A model generated the notes under the pieces. It was not told the DNA's origin. It made no database searches and was given only the letters and a program-made list of their open reading frames with translations. From the NCBI GenBank assembly GCA_004321805.1, contig SGZV01000009.1:1-54358 (forward strand): a DNA stretch of 54,358 nt, given 5' to 3'. A program made the position numbers and the translations under genes. Below, piece after piece: positions 41,900-49,920 of the stretch; position 1 is the first letter of the stretch; each line of letters opens with the position of its first letter. The DNA is from an alpha proteobacterium HIMB59 (GTDB lineage: Bacteria; Pseudomonadota; Alphaproteobacteria; HIMB59).

Positions 41900-42790
41900 T
41901 TATGTGGATGTTTTCGATTTTTTACTTTTCTCAATTAAATAAGTACTGATGAGGACAGCTATCAAAGCAACAATTATTTTATAGGTAATTTTTTCTTGAA
42001 GAAAAATATATCCAAAAATAAGACCAAATATGGGAATAATATAGGCAACTTGGCTTTGGAAAACTAAGCCATTTTTTTGAAGAATATAAAATCTCATCAA
42101 CCAGGCTATTGCTGTTGCAACGACACCTAGATAGAACAATGAAATAGTAGGCCCTAAAGAAGGCTTTAAATCTAGCGGATTTTCAAAAATAAACATGATC
42201 GGAAGAAGGATCATTACAGCCCAAACTAAAATACTAGAGGTAACAACCTCATTTTTGACATGTTTCAGTCTCAGTGAAAATAAACCACCCAGTGTGTAGA
42301 AAGCGGGTCCTAAAATAACCATAAATGCATAAAAAATATTAGAGCTGTTGATTAAAAGATCATCAGAGAAAAGAAATATTATCCCTAAAAACCCAACTAA
42401 AATTCCTAAAAACTTTAAAAAATTAATCTTTTCATCTGGGATAAAAAGATGACTCAAGATTGCTGCAAAAATTGGAGCTGTTGACATTAATATGGCGGCC
42501 ATATTGCTTTGAACTTTAACAATGCCAAACGAGATAAAGAAAAAAGGAAGCACTAAGTTGACTAATCCAATAGTTGCATACCAATGCCAATTTTCTCCGA
42601 AAGCTTCTATGTGAATACCTCGGATAAAACAGTAAATAATCATCACAAGTGCTGCAAAGAAAATTCGCCCAAAAGCGAGTGCCATAGGCGTATAATCAGC
42701 TGAGGCAATTTTAATATTAAAAAAAGCACTACCCCAAATAGCTGCAAGGGTAATGAGGAGGATAAAATCTTTAAGAGAGGCTTTGTGCAT
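41900..42790 (-). CDS. EamA/DMT-family transporter
   Basis: A 296-aa transporter with ten helices and two EamA repeats: LITLAAIWGSAFFNIKIA near residue 12, FGRIFFAALVMIIYCF, then AAILMSTAPIFAAILSHLF near residue 98 and AYIIPIFGLIFGYIFLQE near residue 250. These wordings fit the metabolite-exporter RhaT/EamA group. Its ATG overlaps the AlaX stop (TAATG), so it is the last gene of the operon beginning with pncC. Substrate is unknown. Confidence 0.87.
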   Translation of the reverse strand: MHKASLKDFILLITLAAIWGSAFFNIKIASADYTPMALAFGRIFFAALVMIIYCFIRGIHIEAFGENWHWYATIGLVNLVLPFFFISFGIVKVQSNMAAILMSTAPIFAAILSHLFIPDEKINFLKFLGILVGFLGIIFLFSDDLLINSSNIFYAFMVILGPAFYTLGGLFSLRLKHVKNEVVTSSILVWAVMILLPIMFIFENPLDLKPSLGPTISLFYLGVVATAIAWLMRFYILQKNGLVFQSQVAYIIPIFGLIFGYIFLQEKITYKIIVALIAVLISTYLIEKSKKSKTST

Positions 42791-43473
42791 TAACTTAAGG
42801 TAAATTGAACACGCTTATTCATTTTTCCTTTGCTTTCATATTTGATAAATTGAAATTCACCAATCTCTTTTGTATTAGCTACATGAGTGCCACCACAGGG
42901 CTGTAGATCAATGGTGCCAATTTTTACTAATCGAATTTTTCCGTTTGTCCGTGGAGGCTTTACCGATAAAGTCCTAACCAATTCAGGCTGCTGGTCGAGC
43001 TCTTCATTGGTAATCCACTGATACGAGATGGGATGGGCTTGTTTGATAAAGTCATTAATGATGGAATTGAGTGTTTCAAACTCAAAAGTCTCTTCGCCCA
43101 AATCAAAATCAATACGGCTTTTCTCTATGCCAATAGACCCCCCTGTTACGTAATAAGGCAGAGCAGCACATAAAAGGTGCATCGAAGTATGCATTCGCAT
43201 TAATCGATATCTGTGATCCCAATCAACCATACCCGTTACATCTCCATTACTGATTTCACAGGGTTGATCAAGGACATGGGCAATGCCTTTTTCATGTTTT
43301 AAAGTGTTGATAACATTGAATTTTTGACCATTAATCTCGAGTGTTCCCTTATCGCCAGGTTGACCTCCGCTTTGAGCATAAAAGCAGCTGTCTGAAGTGA
43401 TGACTTTGTCATCTTCTACGAGCTCAATTGGTGATTGAAATTCTTTGATGTAACTATCATTTAAAAAAATCAT
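42790..43473 (-). CDS. alaX: AlaX-type alanyl-tRNA editing protein
   Basis: A 227-aa free-standing editing domain that hydrolyses mischarged Ser- or Gly-tRNA(Ala). The zinc and catalytic sites are visible as MHTSMHLLCA (H-x3-H) near residue 94 and CGGTHVANTKEIGEF near residue 193. Length matches the longer AlaX forms without the synthetase. It overlaps the 57-aa peptide gene (ATGA) and the EamA gene (TAATG), making a tightly coupled unit. Confidence 0.92.
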   Translation of the reverse strand: MIFLNDSYIKEFQSPIELVEDDKVITSDSCFYAQSGGQPGDKGTLEINGQKFNVINTLKHEKGIAHVLDQPCEISNGDVTGMVDWDHRYRLMRMHTSMHLLCAALPYYVTGGSIGIEKSRIDFDLGEETFEFETLNSIINDFIKQAHPISYQWITNEELDQQPELVRTLSVKPPRTNGKIRLVKIGTIDLQPCGGTHVANTKEIGEFQFIKYESKGKMNKRVQFTLS

Positions 43474-43643
43474 TTTTTTCCTTCCTTAGCTTTATATTCA
43501 ATGCAGGCCTCAATACCTCCTTGTGAGGTACTTTCTAATTCACACTCTTGTCGATAGCCGTAGTACTCAAACGTTGAGGCTAGGTAGAGTCCAAAACCCA
43601 CAATGCCAAAAACAACAACAGCGTATAAAATTTTTTTAGCCAT
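43470..43643 (-). CDS. 57-aa single-helix membrane protein with two cysteines
   Basis: The frame begins directly after the Pif1 stop codon and ends in ATGA overlap with alaX, so both boundaries are fixed by the operon. The N-terminus is one transmembrane helix (ILYAVVVFGIVGFGLYLA) after MAKK. The tail, probably periplasmic, has two cysteines (Cys34 and Cys47) that could form a disulfide, then a charged end (KAKEGKK). I recognise no family. It could be a small membrane regulator or a stress peptide. Confidence 0.7.
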   Translation of the reverse strand: MAKKILYAVVVFGIVGFGLYLASTFEYYGYRQECELESTSQGGIEACIEYKAKEGKK

Positions 43644-44945
43644 TTATATTAACCGATCTTGAAACCCTATCAGTTGATTATTGACAATGATATCAGATTT
43701 TTTCAAGGGTCGTAGCAGCTCAATACCCTCTAAACTGATACATCGACTCAGAGCAACATAAAGCTGACCTGGTGCAAAAGAGCCCTGACTCATATCAATG
43801 ATAACTTTTTCAAAAGTTTGACCTTGGCTTTTATGGATGGTAATTGCCCAGGCAAGTCGCATGGGATATTGTTTGAAAGAACCAGTGATATCTTCTTGGA
43901 CTTCTTGTTGGTCATCATCATAGGTATATTGGATACGGTCCCATTTTTCTTTTTTAACCTCATAAATCTTATGATTAATTTTAACTTTGATTTTTTTCTG
44001 TGCAATTTCGTGAATGATACCAATGGAGCCATTAACCCATCGTTTCTCTGGATCATTTTTAATCATGATCACTTGTGCTCCTTTTTTCAGTTTAAGAATT
44101 TCATCGGTAGGAAATAACTCTTTATAGAATTGCCCTGTAGCTTGTCCCCGAAAAGAGAATTCTTCCTCACCTAATTGGCTTAAATATTTTTGATTGATGC
44201 CACTTGCACGTGCATTGGTTGTTGTAAGAATGATTTTTCCTTCATCCATCTCAAAATGGTCTACGAGTGAGTCATTGAGATTATCTAACTGATTATGGGT
44301 AATTGACCCATCTCTAACAGAATTGAGAATATGGATAAAATGGTCATCTGTTTGACGATAAATGCTTTGTAATTCAAGGGTTTTAAATTGCGCATCTTGA
44401 AAAATATTTGAGTGAAAAAAGAAATGCCCCTTAGGATATATGCGTTGTAATAATCCTGACTCATCCATATTAACCACTGGAGGCAATTGAAACAGATCGC
44501 CAAAGACTATTACTTGAACGCCGCCAAAGGGCTGAGTGAGTTTTTTGCGGTGTACCCTGAGGCTATAGTCGATAGCATCAAAGACATCTGCGCGAACCAT
44601 GGAAATTTCATCGATGATAAGAGTTTCGAGATTTTGTAAGACTTCTACTTGGCGAACTTTTTTGATATGTCGCGTTTGAATAACCTTAGGGGGAAAGCCG
44701 AAAAAGGAATGAATAGTTTGACCCTTCACTCGAATTGCTGCAACTCCTGTTGGTGCCAATACTGCAGTATTTTTTTGAGTGATAGAACGAAAGTATGCAA
44801 GTAGGGTAGACTTGCCACTTCCTGCCTTACCGGTTATATAAAAATGATCGTTGGTATTTTCAAGCTGTTCAACAATGGATTCAAATTCTTCACTTAATAT
44901 AAAATCATCAGGAAGAAGACTATTGTAATTTTTTTTATAGCCCAT
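43644..44945 (-). CDS. Pif1-family DNA helicase
   Basis: A 433-aa superfamily 1B helicase. Motif I is ITGKAGSGKSTLLAYF near residue 37, Ia GVAAIRVKGQTIHSFFGFPP near residue 66, II LIIDEISMVRADVF near residue 109, and the late motifs AWAITIHKSQGQTFEKVII near residue 367 and GQLYVALSRC near residue 393. Pif1 enzymes unwind forked and G-quadruplex DNA. The stop adjoins the 57-aa peptide start and the 5' end overlaps pncC by 11 bases, an unusual grouping with nucleotide salvage and tRNA editing. Confidence 0.92.
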   Translation of the reverse strand: MGYKKNYNSLLPDDFILSEEFESIVEQLENTNDHFYITGKAGSGKSTLLAYFRSITQKNTAVLAPTGVAAIRVKGQTIHSFFGFPPKVIQTRHIKKVRQVEVLQNLETLIIDEISMVRADVFDAIDYSLRVHRKKLTQPFGGVQVIVFGDLFQLPPVVNMDESGLLQRIYPKGHFFFHSNIFQDAQFKTLELQSIYRQTDDHFIHILNSVRDGSITHNQLDNLNDSLVDHFEMDEGKIILTTTNARASGINQKYLSQLGEEEFSFRGQATGQFYKELFPTDEILKLKKGAQVIMIKNDPEKRWVNGSIGIIHEIAQKKIKVKINHKIYEVKKEKWDRIQYTYDDDQQEVQEDITGSFKQYPMRLAWAITIHKSQGQTFEKVIIDMSQGSFAPGQLYVALSRCISLEGIELLRPLKKSDIIVNNQLIGFQDRLI

Positions 44946-45414
44946 GAATTATATCACTAGCCATCTGAAAGCACTCTTTCACAGTTCCTTTTTGAATTTG
45001 CAGACGAGACATTCTTGGAGAGAAACTTAATCTCTCCACATAAATATTTTTTTGATAAAATATTCCGATAAAAACTAATCCGACAGGCTTCGTCTTAGTG
45101 CCCCCACCTGGACCGGCTACACCAGTGGTAGCAAAGGTCATCTGACTCTTTGTTATTTTATGGAGGTGATAACACATCTGTGAACAGACCTGCCTACTAA
45201 CTGCACCATGGTTTTTAAGCGTCATGGCTTTGACTTTTAAATGTTTCATTTTAGCCTCGTTAGAGTAAGTGATTAAACCTGTTTGATAGATTTGAGAGAT
45301 ACCCGCTATAGATATAAACTGAGAAGCTAATAGACCACCAGTACACGACTCAGCTGTGGAGACTGATATTTGGTTCTCTAATAAAATTTGAATTGTCTTG
45401 GATTCTATACCCAT
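44935..45414 (-). CDS. pncC: PncC/CinA C-terminal amidase (NMN deamidase)
   Basis: A 159-aa stand-alone CinA_C domain that converts nicotinamide mononucleotide to nicotinate mononucleotide for NAD recycling. Marks are VSTAESCTGGLLASQ near residue 17 with the nucleophilic serine, GAVSRQVCSQM, and the strand TTGVAGPGGGTKTKPVGLV near residue 95. First gene of the minus-strand operon pncC - pif1 - 57-aa peptide - alaX - eamA. A perfect TATAAT lies 15 bases before the ATG (minus strand, 45430-45435). Confidence 0.9.
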   Translation of the reverse strand: MGIESKTIQILLENQISVSTAESCTGGLLASQFISIAGISQIYQTGLITYSNEAKMKHLKVKAMTLKNHGAVSRQVCSQMCYHLHKITKSQMTFATTGVAGPGGGTKTKPVGLVFIGIFYQKNIYVERLSFSPRMSRLQIQKGTVKECFQMASDIIHGL

Positions 45415-45538
45415 AAGTTAGATATACTTATTATATAGAATGAGGAATAACAATGGTCGTTTCAATATCCATAAATTGCATAACATATCCACAAAAATCT
45501 TAATAATTTATTAAAATGTATTGAATTTTAATATTATG

Positions 45539-45557
45539 ATATGCATTTATTGCATAT
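45539..45557. promoter_or_regulatory. ATATGCA-N5-TGCATAT inverted repeat, possible operator
   Basis: A perfect 7-bp inverted repeat with a five-base spacer (TTTAT) sits about 50 bases upstream of the 27-aa membrane peptide gene, in an A/T-rich region that should hold its promoter (TATTAT/TATATA boxes just downstream). The geometry fits a dimeric helix-turn-helix regulator. No matching regulator is identified. Confidence 0.4.
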
Positions 45558-45604
45558 TATATAGAAGTAATTAGGATTAAATAAGCGAATCATGGAGGTT
45601 TGAA

Positions 45605-45688
45605 ATGGCAGATATGTTCTCAGGATATTACCCCTTCTTAATAATGATTATTTGGTTAGTTGTAGGCATCATAGGTGCCAGAATGTAA
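45605..45688 (+). CDS. 27-aa membrane peptide with its own transcription unit
   Basis: A short frame (MADMFSGYYPFLIM, then a helix IIWLVVGIIGARM) forming a single membrane segment. It has a strong GGAGG ribosome site six bases before the ATG, an inverted repeat upstream and an intrinsic terminator downstream at 45735, so it looks like a complete one-gene transcript. Such an arrangement is rare for chance frames. Small membrane peptides can regulate transporters or respond to stress; the partner is unknown. It is divergent from the pncC operon. Confidence 0.65.
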   Translation: MADMFSGYYPFLIMIIWLVVGIIGARM

Positions 45689-45734
45689 TAAATTTTTGTG
45701 CGAGTATCTTAGTCAAAGATCTCAATCAAATATA

Positions 45735-45773
45735 TGAGGGTGGTGAATCTCCTTACAGGCCACCCTCATTCTT
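45735..45773. terminator. Terminator hairpin after the 27-aa peptide and acyl-CoA ligase
   Basis: TGAGGGTGG (45735-45743) and CCACCCTCA (45760-45768) form a 9-bp GC-rich stem with a 16-base loop, followed by TTCTTT. It lies between two convergent genes and can serve both. Confidence 0.8.
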
Positions 45774-47407
45774 TAAATAAGTTTTTTAGCCTTTTCCCGT
45801 AACACATACTTTTGAATTTTTCCTGTCGATGTTCTAGGTATATCTTCAAAGAAATAATATTTTGGAACTTTAAAGGATGCTAAGTTACTTTTACACCACT
45901 GTAGGGCCTCATCACTATTCCATTGATGCTGTACTTTAAGCTCGATAAAGGCACAAGGCACCTCTCCCCATTTTTCATTAGCAACTGCGATTACTGCCGC
46001 TGCGGCTACACACTCATTTTTTAAGAGAGCTTCCTCAATTTCAATAGATGAAATATTTTCCCCTCCTGAAATAATTATATCCTTAGATCGATCTTTGAGT
46101 TGAAGATATCCATCAGGATGCATCACTGCTAGATCACCAGAATGAAACCATCCTCCCGCAAACGCTTTATCATTTGCAGTTTTGTTTTTTAGATATCCTT
46201 TCATCACGATGTTTCCTTGAAACATGACCTCACCTATAGTCTTCCCATCAGCTGGTACGGGCTTCATAGTTTCAGGATTTAATACACTTAGATGCTCTAA
46301 TGGTAAATAGCGAACTCCTTGGCGAGCTTTGAGTGATGCCTGCTCTGTCATATTCAAACTATCCCATTCTTGATGCCACTCGTTAATTACGGCAGGACCA
46401 TAAGTTTCTGTTAGACCATAAAGATGGGTTACCAAAAATCCTGCTTGCTGCATTTGTTTTAATACATTCTCTGGTGGTGGAGCGGCAGCAGTAAAAAATT
46501 GAACCTGATGATCGGGTCTGTAGTCTTGTTGCTTGTCAAAGGACAGGATAACAGACATTACAATAGGAGCGCCACATAAGTGGCTAATTTTATGGGTTTT
46601 TATACTTTGCCAAATAGGTTCGGCTCTGACTTGGCGAAGACAAACGTGTATTCCTATGATTGCTGACATCGTCCAAGGAAAGCACCATCCATTACAATGA
46701 AACATGGGTAGCGTCCACAGATAAACGGAATGCTTGGGCATGGAGGCTACCATGGCATTTCCCTGGGCTAACAAATAAGCACCTCGATGATGAGAAACAA
46801 CACCCTTAGGATCTCCAGTTGTCCCTGAAGTATACCCTACAGAAATAGCATCCCATTCATTTTCTGGCATCAGCCACTGGTAGTTACTATCGCCCTTATT
46901 TAAAAATAACTCATAGTCATCAGCACCCAAATCAACAGGGGCATCCTTATATTCATATTCACTATCCACAAATTCAATTAAATGAGGTTTAACTTGGCAG
47001 TGAGATAATACCTCTTTTACAATACTCCCTAGTTCTCGATCATAAAAAAGAATTTCAGATTTGGCATGGTCTAGTTGAAAAGCAATGGTAGCTGGATCAA
47101 GTCTGGTATTGATCGCATGGATAACAGCGCCACACATAGGAATGCCGTAATGAACCTCTAGCATAGGTGGTGTATTTAAAAGCAAAGTAGAAACGGTACT
47201 CCCTCGTGTCATGCCAAGTTGAGCAAGAGAGAAGGCAAGCTGTTTGGAGCGAGTATAAAATTCTCGATACGTTGTTTTGGTATTGCCATGGATGATAGCA
47301 ATGTGATCAGGAAAGACATCAGAGGCGCGCTCTAGAAAAGATAATGGTGTCAGAGGCTGATAGTTAGCAGGATTTTGGTCGAGATCTTGGTTGTAGGGGT
47401 TTACCAT
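45773..47407 (-). CDS. Acyl-CoA ligase (AMP-forming), DmdB-like group
   Basis: A 544-aa AMP-dependent acyl-CoA synthetase. The P-loop is ISVGYTSGTTGDPKGVV near residue 187, the A5 region is VTHLYGLTETYGP, and the C-terminal motif reads PRTSTGKIQKYVLREKAK. The opening SFLERASDVFPDHIAIIHG is shared by medium-chain ligases that include methylmercaptopropionate-CoA ligase (DmdB). With DmdA in the window, a role in the DMSP demethylation route is attractive, but general fatty or aromatic acids remain possible. It is the third gene of the OsmC - hydratase - ligase unit. Confidence 0.88.
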   Translation of the reverse strand: MVNPYNQDLDQNPANYQPLTPLSFLERASDVFPDHIAIIHGNTKTTYREFYTRSKQLAFSLAQLGMTRGSTVSTLLLNTPPMLEVHYGIPMCGAVIHAINTRLDPATIAFQLDHAKSEILFYDRELGSIVKEVLSHCQVKPHLIEFVDSEYEYKDAPVDLGADDYELFLNKGDSNYQWLMPENEWDAISVGYTSGTTGDPKGVVSHHRGAYLLAQGNAMVASMPKHSVYLWTLPMFHCNGWCFPWTMSAIIGIHVCLRQVRAEPIWQSIKTHKISHLCGAPIVMSVILSFDKQQDYRPDHQVQFFTAAAPPPENVLKQMQQAGFLVTHLYGLTETYGPAVINEWHQEWDSLNMTEQASLKARQGVRYLPLEHLSVLNPETMKPVPADGKTIGEVMFQGNIVMKGYLKNKTANDKAFAGGWFHSGDLAVMHPDGYLQLKDRSKDIIISGGENISSIEIEEALLKNECVAAAAVIAVANEKWGEVPCAFIELKVQHQWNSDEALQWCKSNLASFKVPKYYFFEDIPRTSTGKIQKYVLREKAKKLI

Positions 47408-47416
47408 AAATGAGCT

Positions 47417-48217
47417 TTACTCTTTCCAAGAAGGAGGGCGCTTATCAAGGAAAGCTTCGATACCCTCTTTGGCATCGTATTCGAGCATGTTTTCTACCAT
47501 GACCTGTGAGGCGTATTCATAGGCCTTAGATAGTGGCATTTCAATTTGCTCGTAGAATGCTTTTTTCCCAATTTTTAGGGTGGTCTTAGATTTAGCAGCT
47601 ATTTTCTTAGCTTTTTCTAGGACATAGGACTCTAAATCTGCTTGCTCTAAGCTCTTATTAATAAGACCTATATCAGCTGCTTCCCCCGTTGAGATAAGAT
47701 CTCCTGTCAGCAACATCTCCATAGCGTGTTTCACAGATGCATTGCGCGAGAGAGCCACCATCGGTGTTGAACAAAATAAACCGATATTCACCCCGGGAGT
47801 AGCAAATCGAGAAGATGAGCTAGCGTAGACTAAATCACAACTCAAAGCCAACTGACACCCCGCTGCGGTCGCAACGCCATCTACTTGAGCGATGACAGGC
47901 TTAGGGTGATGAACAATGCTTTGCATGAGCGTGGAACATTTTTTCAAAATAAATTGAAAGTACTCTTTGCCCTGATCGGCATTAGACCTAGCTGCTTTAA
48001 GTTCTTTGAGATCATGGCCAGCAGAGAATACTTTACCAGAAGCTGCCAATACTAAAACACGACTAGTGCTGGAGGTATGGGTATCAAAGACACTTTGAAG
48101 TTCATCAATCATTTTTTCTGAAAGGGTGTTTTGATGACCAGGGTCGTTAAGAGTAATTTTAACAACACCTGAACCAAGATCTTTAATTTCTAATAGCGAA
48201 GATGACTGCTCACTCAT
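47417..48217 (-). CDS. Enoyl-CoA hydratase/isomerase family protein (ECHDC3-like)
   Basis: A 266-aa crotonase-fold protein. The oxyanion-hole segments are FSAGHDLKELKAARS near residue 68 and GVATAAGCQLALSCDLVYAS near residue 113. The spacing and the end (IEAFLDKRPPSWKE) resemble the ECHDC3-like subgroup. Two glutamates that act in classical hydratases are not placed clearly (GVNIGLFCSTPMV replaces the usual glutamate-containing loop), so another CoA-ester reaction is possible. It overlaps the OsmC gene by 4 bases and is followed by the acyl-CoA ligase after 9. Confidence 0.85.
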   Translation of the reverse strand: MSEQSSSLLEIKDLGSGVVKITLNDPGHQNTLSEKMIDELQSVFDTHTSSTSRVLVLAASGKVFSAGHDLKELKAARSNADQGKEYFQFILKKCSTLMQSIVHHPKPVIAQVDGVATAAGCQLALSCDLVYASSSSRFATPGVNIGLFCSTPMVALSRNASVKHAMEMLLTGDLISTGEAADIGLINKSLEQADLESYVLEKAKKIAAKSKTTLKIGKKAFYEQIEMPLSKAYEYASQVMVENMLEYDAKEGIEAFLDKRPPSWKE

Positions 48218-48669
48218 AAGATTACTTCAAACCCCACATCTGCAGATAGCGAATTAGCAATAAAGCAGTAGCGATGAGAGCGGTCATGCATCTCTTCTAA
48301 CTCTTGGGCGCTCACAGTAAAGTCTCCCTCAAATTGTACGACAGGATGTAAGACTATTTTTGTGACTGCCATTTGACCTTTGGGATTTTTTCCCAAAGTA
48401 GCGTCTGCTTTATCAGTATAGGAAATAACGGGCCACTTAGCTTTTACTGCCAAAGCTAGAAATGTCATCATATGACAACTGCTCACCGAAGCGGCCAGGG
48501 CCTGTTCGGGATTTGTGTTGGCAAGATCCCCACCCCAGTCCGGGGCGGCGTCAGCCATCAGCTTGAAACTGTCATTATAAGAAATCTCATGGGAGTTCGA
48601 ATATTTTCCTTGAGCCATCTCGCCCTCACCCAAGCTCCATTTCAATGTAATTGATAATTCAGACATCAC
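48214..48669 (-). CDS. OsmC-family protein
   Basis: A 151-aa protein of the OsmC/Ohr family. GDLANTNPEQALAASVSSCH near residue 47 holds the first redox cysteine, and the second is in HDRSHRYCFIANSLS near residue 128. Family members reduce organic hydroperoxides; this subgroup (LKWSLGEGEMAQGKYSNSHE) is common in marine bacteria and may be a general thiol peroxidase. Translation may start at either of two adjacent ATGs. It heads a three-gene unit with a CoA hydratase and a CoA ligase, through an ATGA overlap. Confidence 0.87.
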   Translation of the reverse strand: MMSELSITLKWSLGEGEMAQGKYSNSHEISYNDSFKLMADAAPDWGGDLANTNPEQALAASVSSCHMMTFLALAVKAKWPVISYTDKADATLGKNPKGQMAVTKIVLHPVVQFEGDFTVSAQELEEMHDRSHRYCFIANSLSADVGFEVIL

Positions 48670-48764
48670 TCAAATTAATACGGATCCGAAAAAAACACCA
48701 TGTTAAATTCGAAGAAAAATGTTGATAATCAATAGAATTCATAGTTTTTAGAAGGTTTTCTTTC

Positions 48765-48851
48765 TTATTTTCCTTTAAATATTAACAAAAAAAAAGTAGC
48801 TAAAATGATTAGAGATATCGTCATATCAACCCATAGGGTGCCAGTAAACAT
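48765..48851 (-). CDS. Possible 28-aa membrane peptide
   Basis: Minus-strand frame (MFTGTLWVDMTISLIILA then FFLLIFKGK) with one hydrophobic helix and a basic end. It lies in the 268-base gap between the OsmC gene and the methyltransferase, the longest such gap in the window. There is no ribosome site, so the case is weak. Confidence 0.22.
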   Translation of the reverse strand: MFTGTLWVDMTISLIILATFFLLIFKGK

Positions 48852-48858
48852 TTTAAAA

Positions 48859-48918
48859 TTATGAATCTACCCAACTCGAACTTGGGATTAATAATAATAG
48901 GACTAAAAGGTTTTTCAT
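48859..48918 (-). pseudogene. Signal-peptide remnant, copy A
   Basis: Nineteen codons reading MKNLLVLLLLIPSSSWVDS then stop. It is the signal-peptide part of the same sequence found intact at 49783-49908: about 41 of 51 bases agree over 48871-48921. Here the mature part is lost after a few codons. It looks like a decayed copy of a small secreted-protein gene. Confidence 0.45.
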
Positions 48919-48921
48919 TTA
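48871..48921. repeat. Imperfect 51-base direct repeat, copy A
   Basis: Copy A of a repeat whose partner is at 49861-49911, exactly 990 bases away, flanking the methyltransferase gene. I count 41 identical bases out of 51, including an unbroken TTTTTCATTTA. It encodes a signal peptide on the minus strand. Confidence 0.6.
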
Positions 48922-48937
48922 CTCAAAGCTAAAATAA

Positions 48938-49786
48938 TTATTTGGTTGCTGACACATAATTTAAGCAGGCTTTATAAGTAATTTTGCCATTTTGTTGTCT
49001 GTTTTGAGACACTTCAACCAATTCATCTCTTATTGCTGAAAGACTTTTCTCAGATAAATTTGCTTCTGCCAATAATCTTCCACCGAGACCAATCTTTAAA
49101 AGTAAATCTCCCTCTTTTTGAGCAGAGTCATTAGTTGAAATGGATGAGTATACCTTTTCTACTTTCACGTTTTTAAATTCGGAGGACTCTAAAATGTCTT
49201 TCACATAATCTTCCTCACTGAATGCTAATGGGCCAGGTGCTCTGGTGATTTCTGGAAAGTCTTTATTTAGATGTCTAATTATTATATTTGTTGCTACAGT
49301 AAAAAATTCATTTTCCATTACGTTTGTCCAACAAACAAAGTTTAGTGAGCCACCTTCTTGGAGGGAATTATATATATTTTTAAAAGCCTCAACGGGGTTC
49401 TCAAAAAACATCACCCCAAATCTAGATATAACTTTATTAAAACTATTTTCTCTAAATTCATAATTTTGAACATCACATAATTTAAATTCTAAATTTTTTG
49501 TCTTTGCATATTTACTCTTTGCTAAATCTAATAAAATTTTAGATATATCAGCTCCTACCACATACCCATTTTCCCCAACTATTTCAGATGCCTCAAAGGA
49601 GGTCTGCCCCCCTCCACATCCAATGTCTAATATTTTATCACCTCGGCTTATATTTAATCTTAAAAATAACTCTTTTGTCAAAATGGATAATCTCTCGTTC
49701 ATAGAGTCATCTTCTTCAACCCATTTTTTACCTATACCCTCATTCCATAACTCAAATTGCTCTTCATTAGCCATTTTATGGGTCAT
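48938..49786 (-). CDS. SAM-dependent class I methyltransferase
   Basis: A 282-aa methyltransferase of the UbiE/Methyltransf_11 type. Motif I is KILDIGCGGGQTSFEASEI near residue 50, the adenosine-binding acidic strand GYVVGADISKILLDLA near residue 73, and VISRFGVMFFENPVEAFKNI near residue 118. The substrate cannot be read from sequence: a small molecule, quinone or sterol-like compound is possible. The start at 49786 is supported by ATGA overlap with the small secreted-protein gene upstream. A repeat encoding a signal peptide lies on either side. Confidence 0.82.
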   Translation of the reverse strand: MTHKMANEEQFELWNEGIGKKWVEEDDSMNERLSILTKELFLRLNISRGDKILDIGCGGGQTSFEASEIVGENGYVVGADISKILLDLAKSKYAKTKNLEFKLCDVQNYEFRENSFNKVISRFGVMFFENPVEAFKNIYNSLQEGGSLNFVCWTNVMENEFFTVATNIIIRHLNKDFPEITRAPGPLAFSEEDYVKDILESSEFKNVKVEKVYSSISTNDSAQKEGDLLLKIGLGGRLLAEANLSEKSLSAIRDELVEVSQNRQQNGKITYKACLNYVSATK

Positions 49787-49908
49787 TTATTAGTTACCTC
49801 TTTTTTAACAAATATGAACTCAAGTTTTTCACAAAAGCAGACGATATCAATCGTTTTACCCCAAGCCAAACTAGGGATTAATACCAATAGGGTTAGAAAG
49901 TTTTTCAT
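49783..49908 (-). CDS. 41-aa exported peptide (signal-peptide repeat copy B)
   Basis: A short frame with a clear signal peptide, MKNFLTLLVLIPSLAWG, followed by 24 residues with two cysteines (DIVCFCEKL) and a basic end. Its stop overlaps the methyltransferase start (ATGA), and GAGG just before that point may serve as the methyltransferase ribosome site. It is the intact relative of the remnant at 48859-48918. It may itself be a truncated form of a longer exported protein, because very little remains after the signal peptide. Confidence 0.5.
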   Translation of the reverse strand: MKNFLTLLVLIPSLAWGKTIDIVCFCEKLEFIFVKKEVTNK

Positions 49909-49911
49909 TTA
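49861..49911. repeat. Imperfect 51-base direct repeat, copy B
   Basis: Copy B, upstream of the methyltransferase gene. See copy A at 48871-48921. The same orientation and a constant 990-base offset suggest a duplication that left one copy on each side of the gene. Confidence 0.6.
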
Positions 49912-49920
49912 ATAAGCAAC

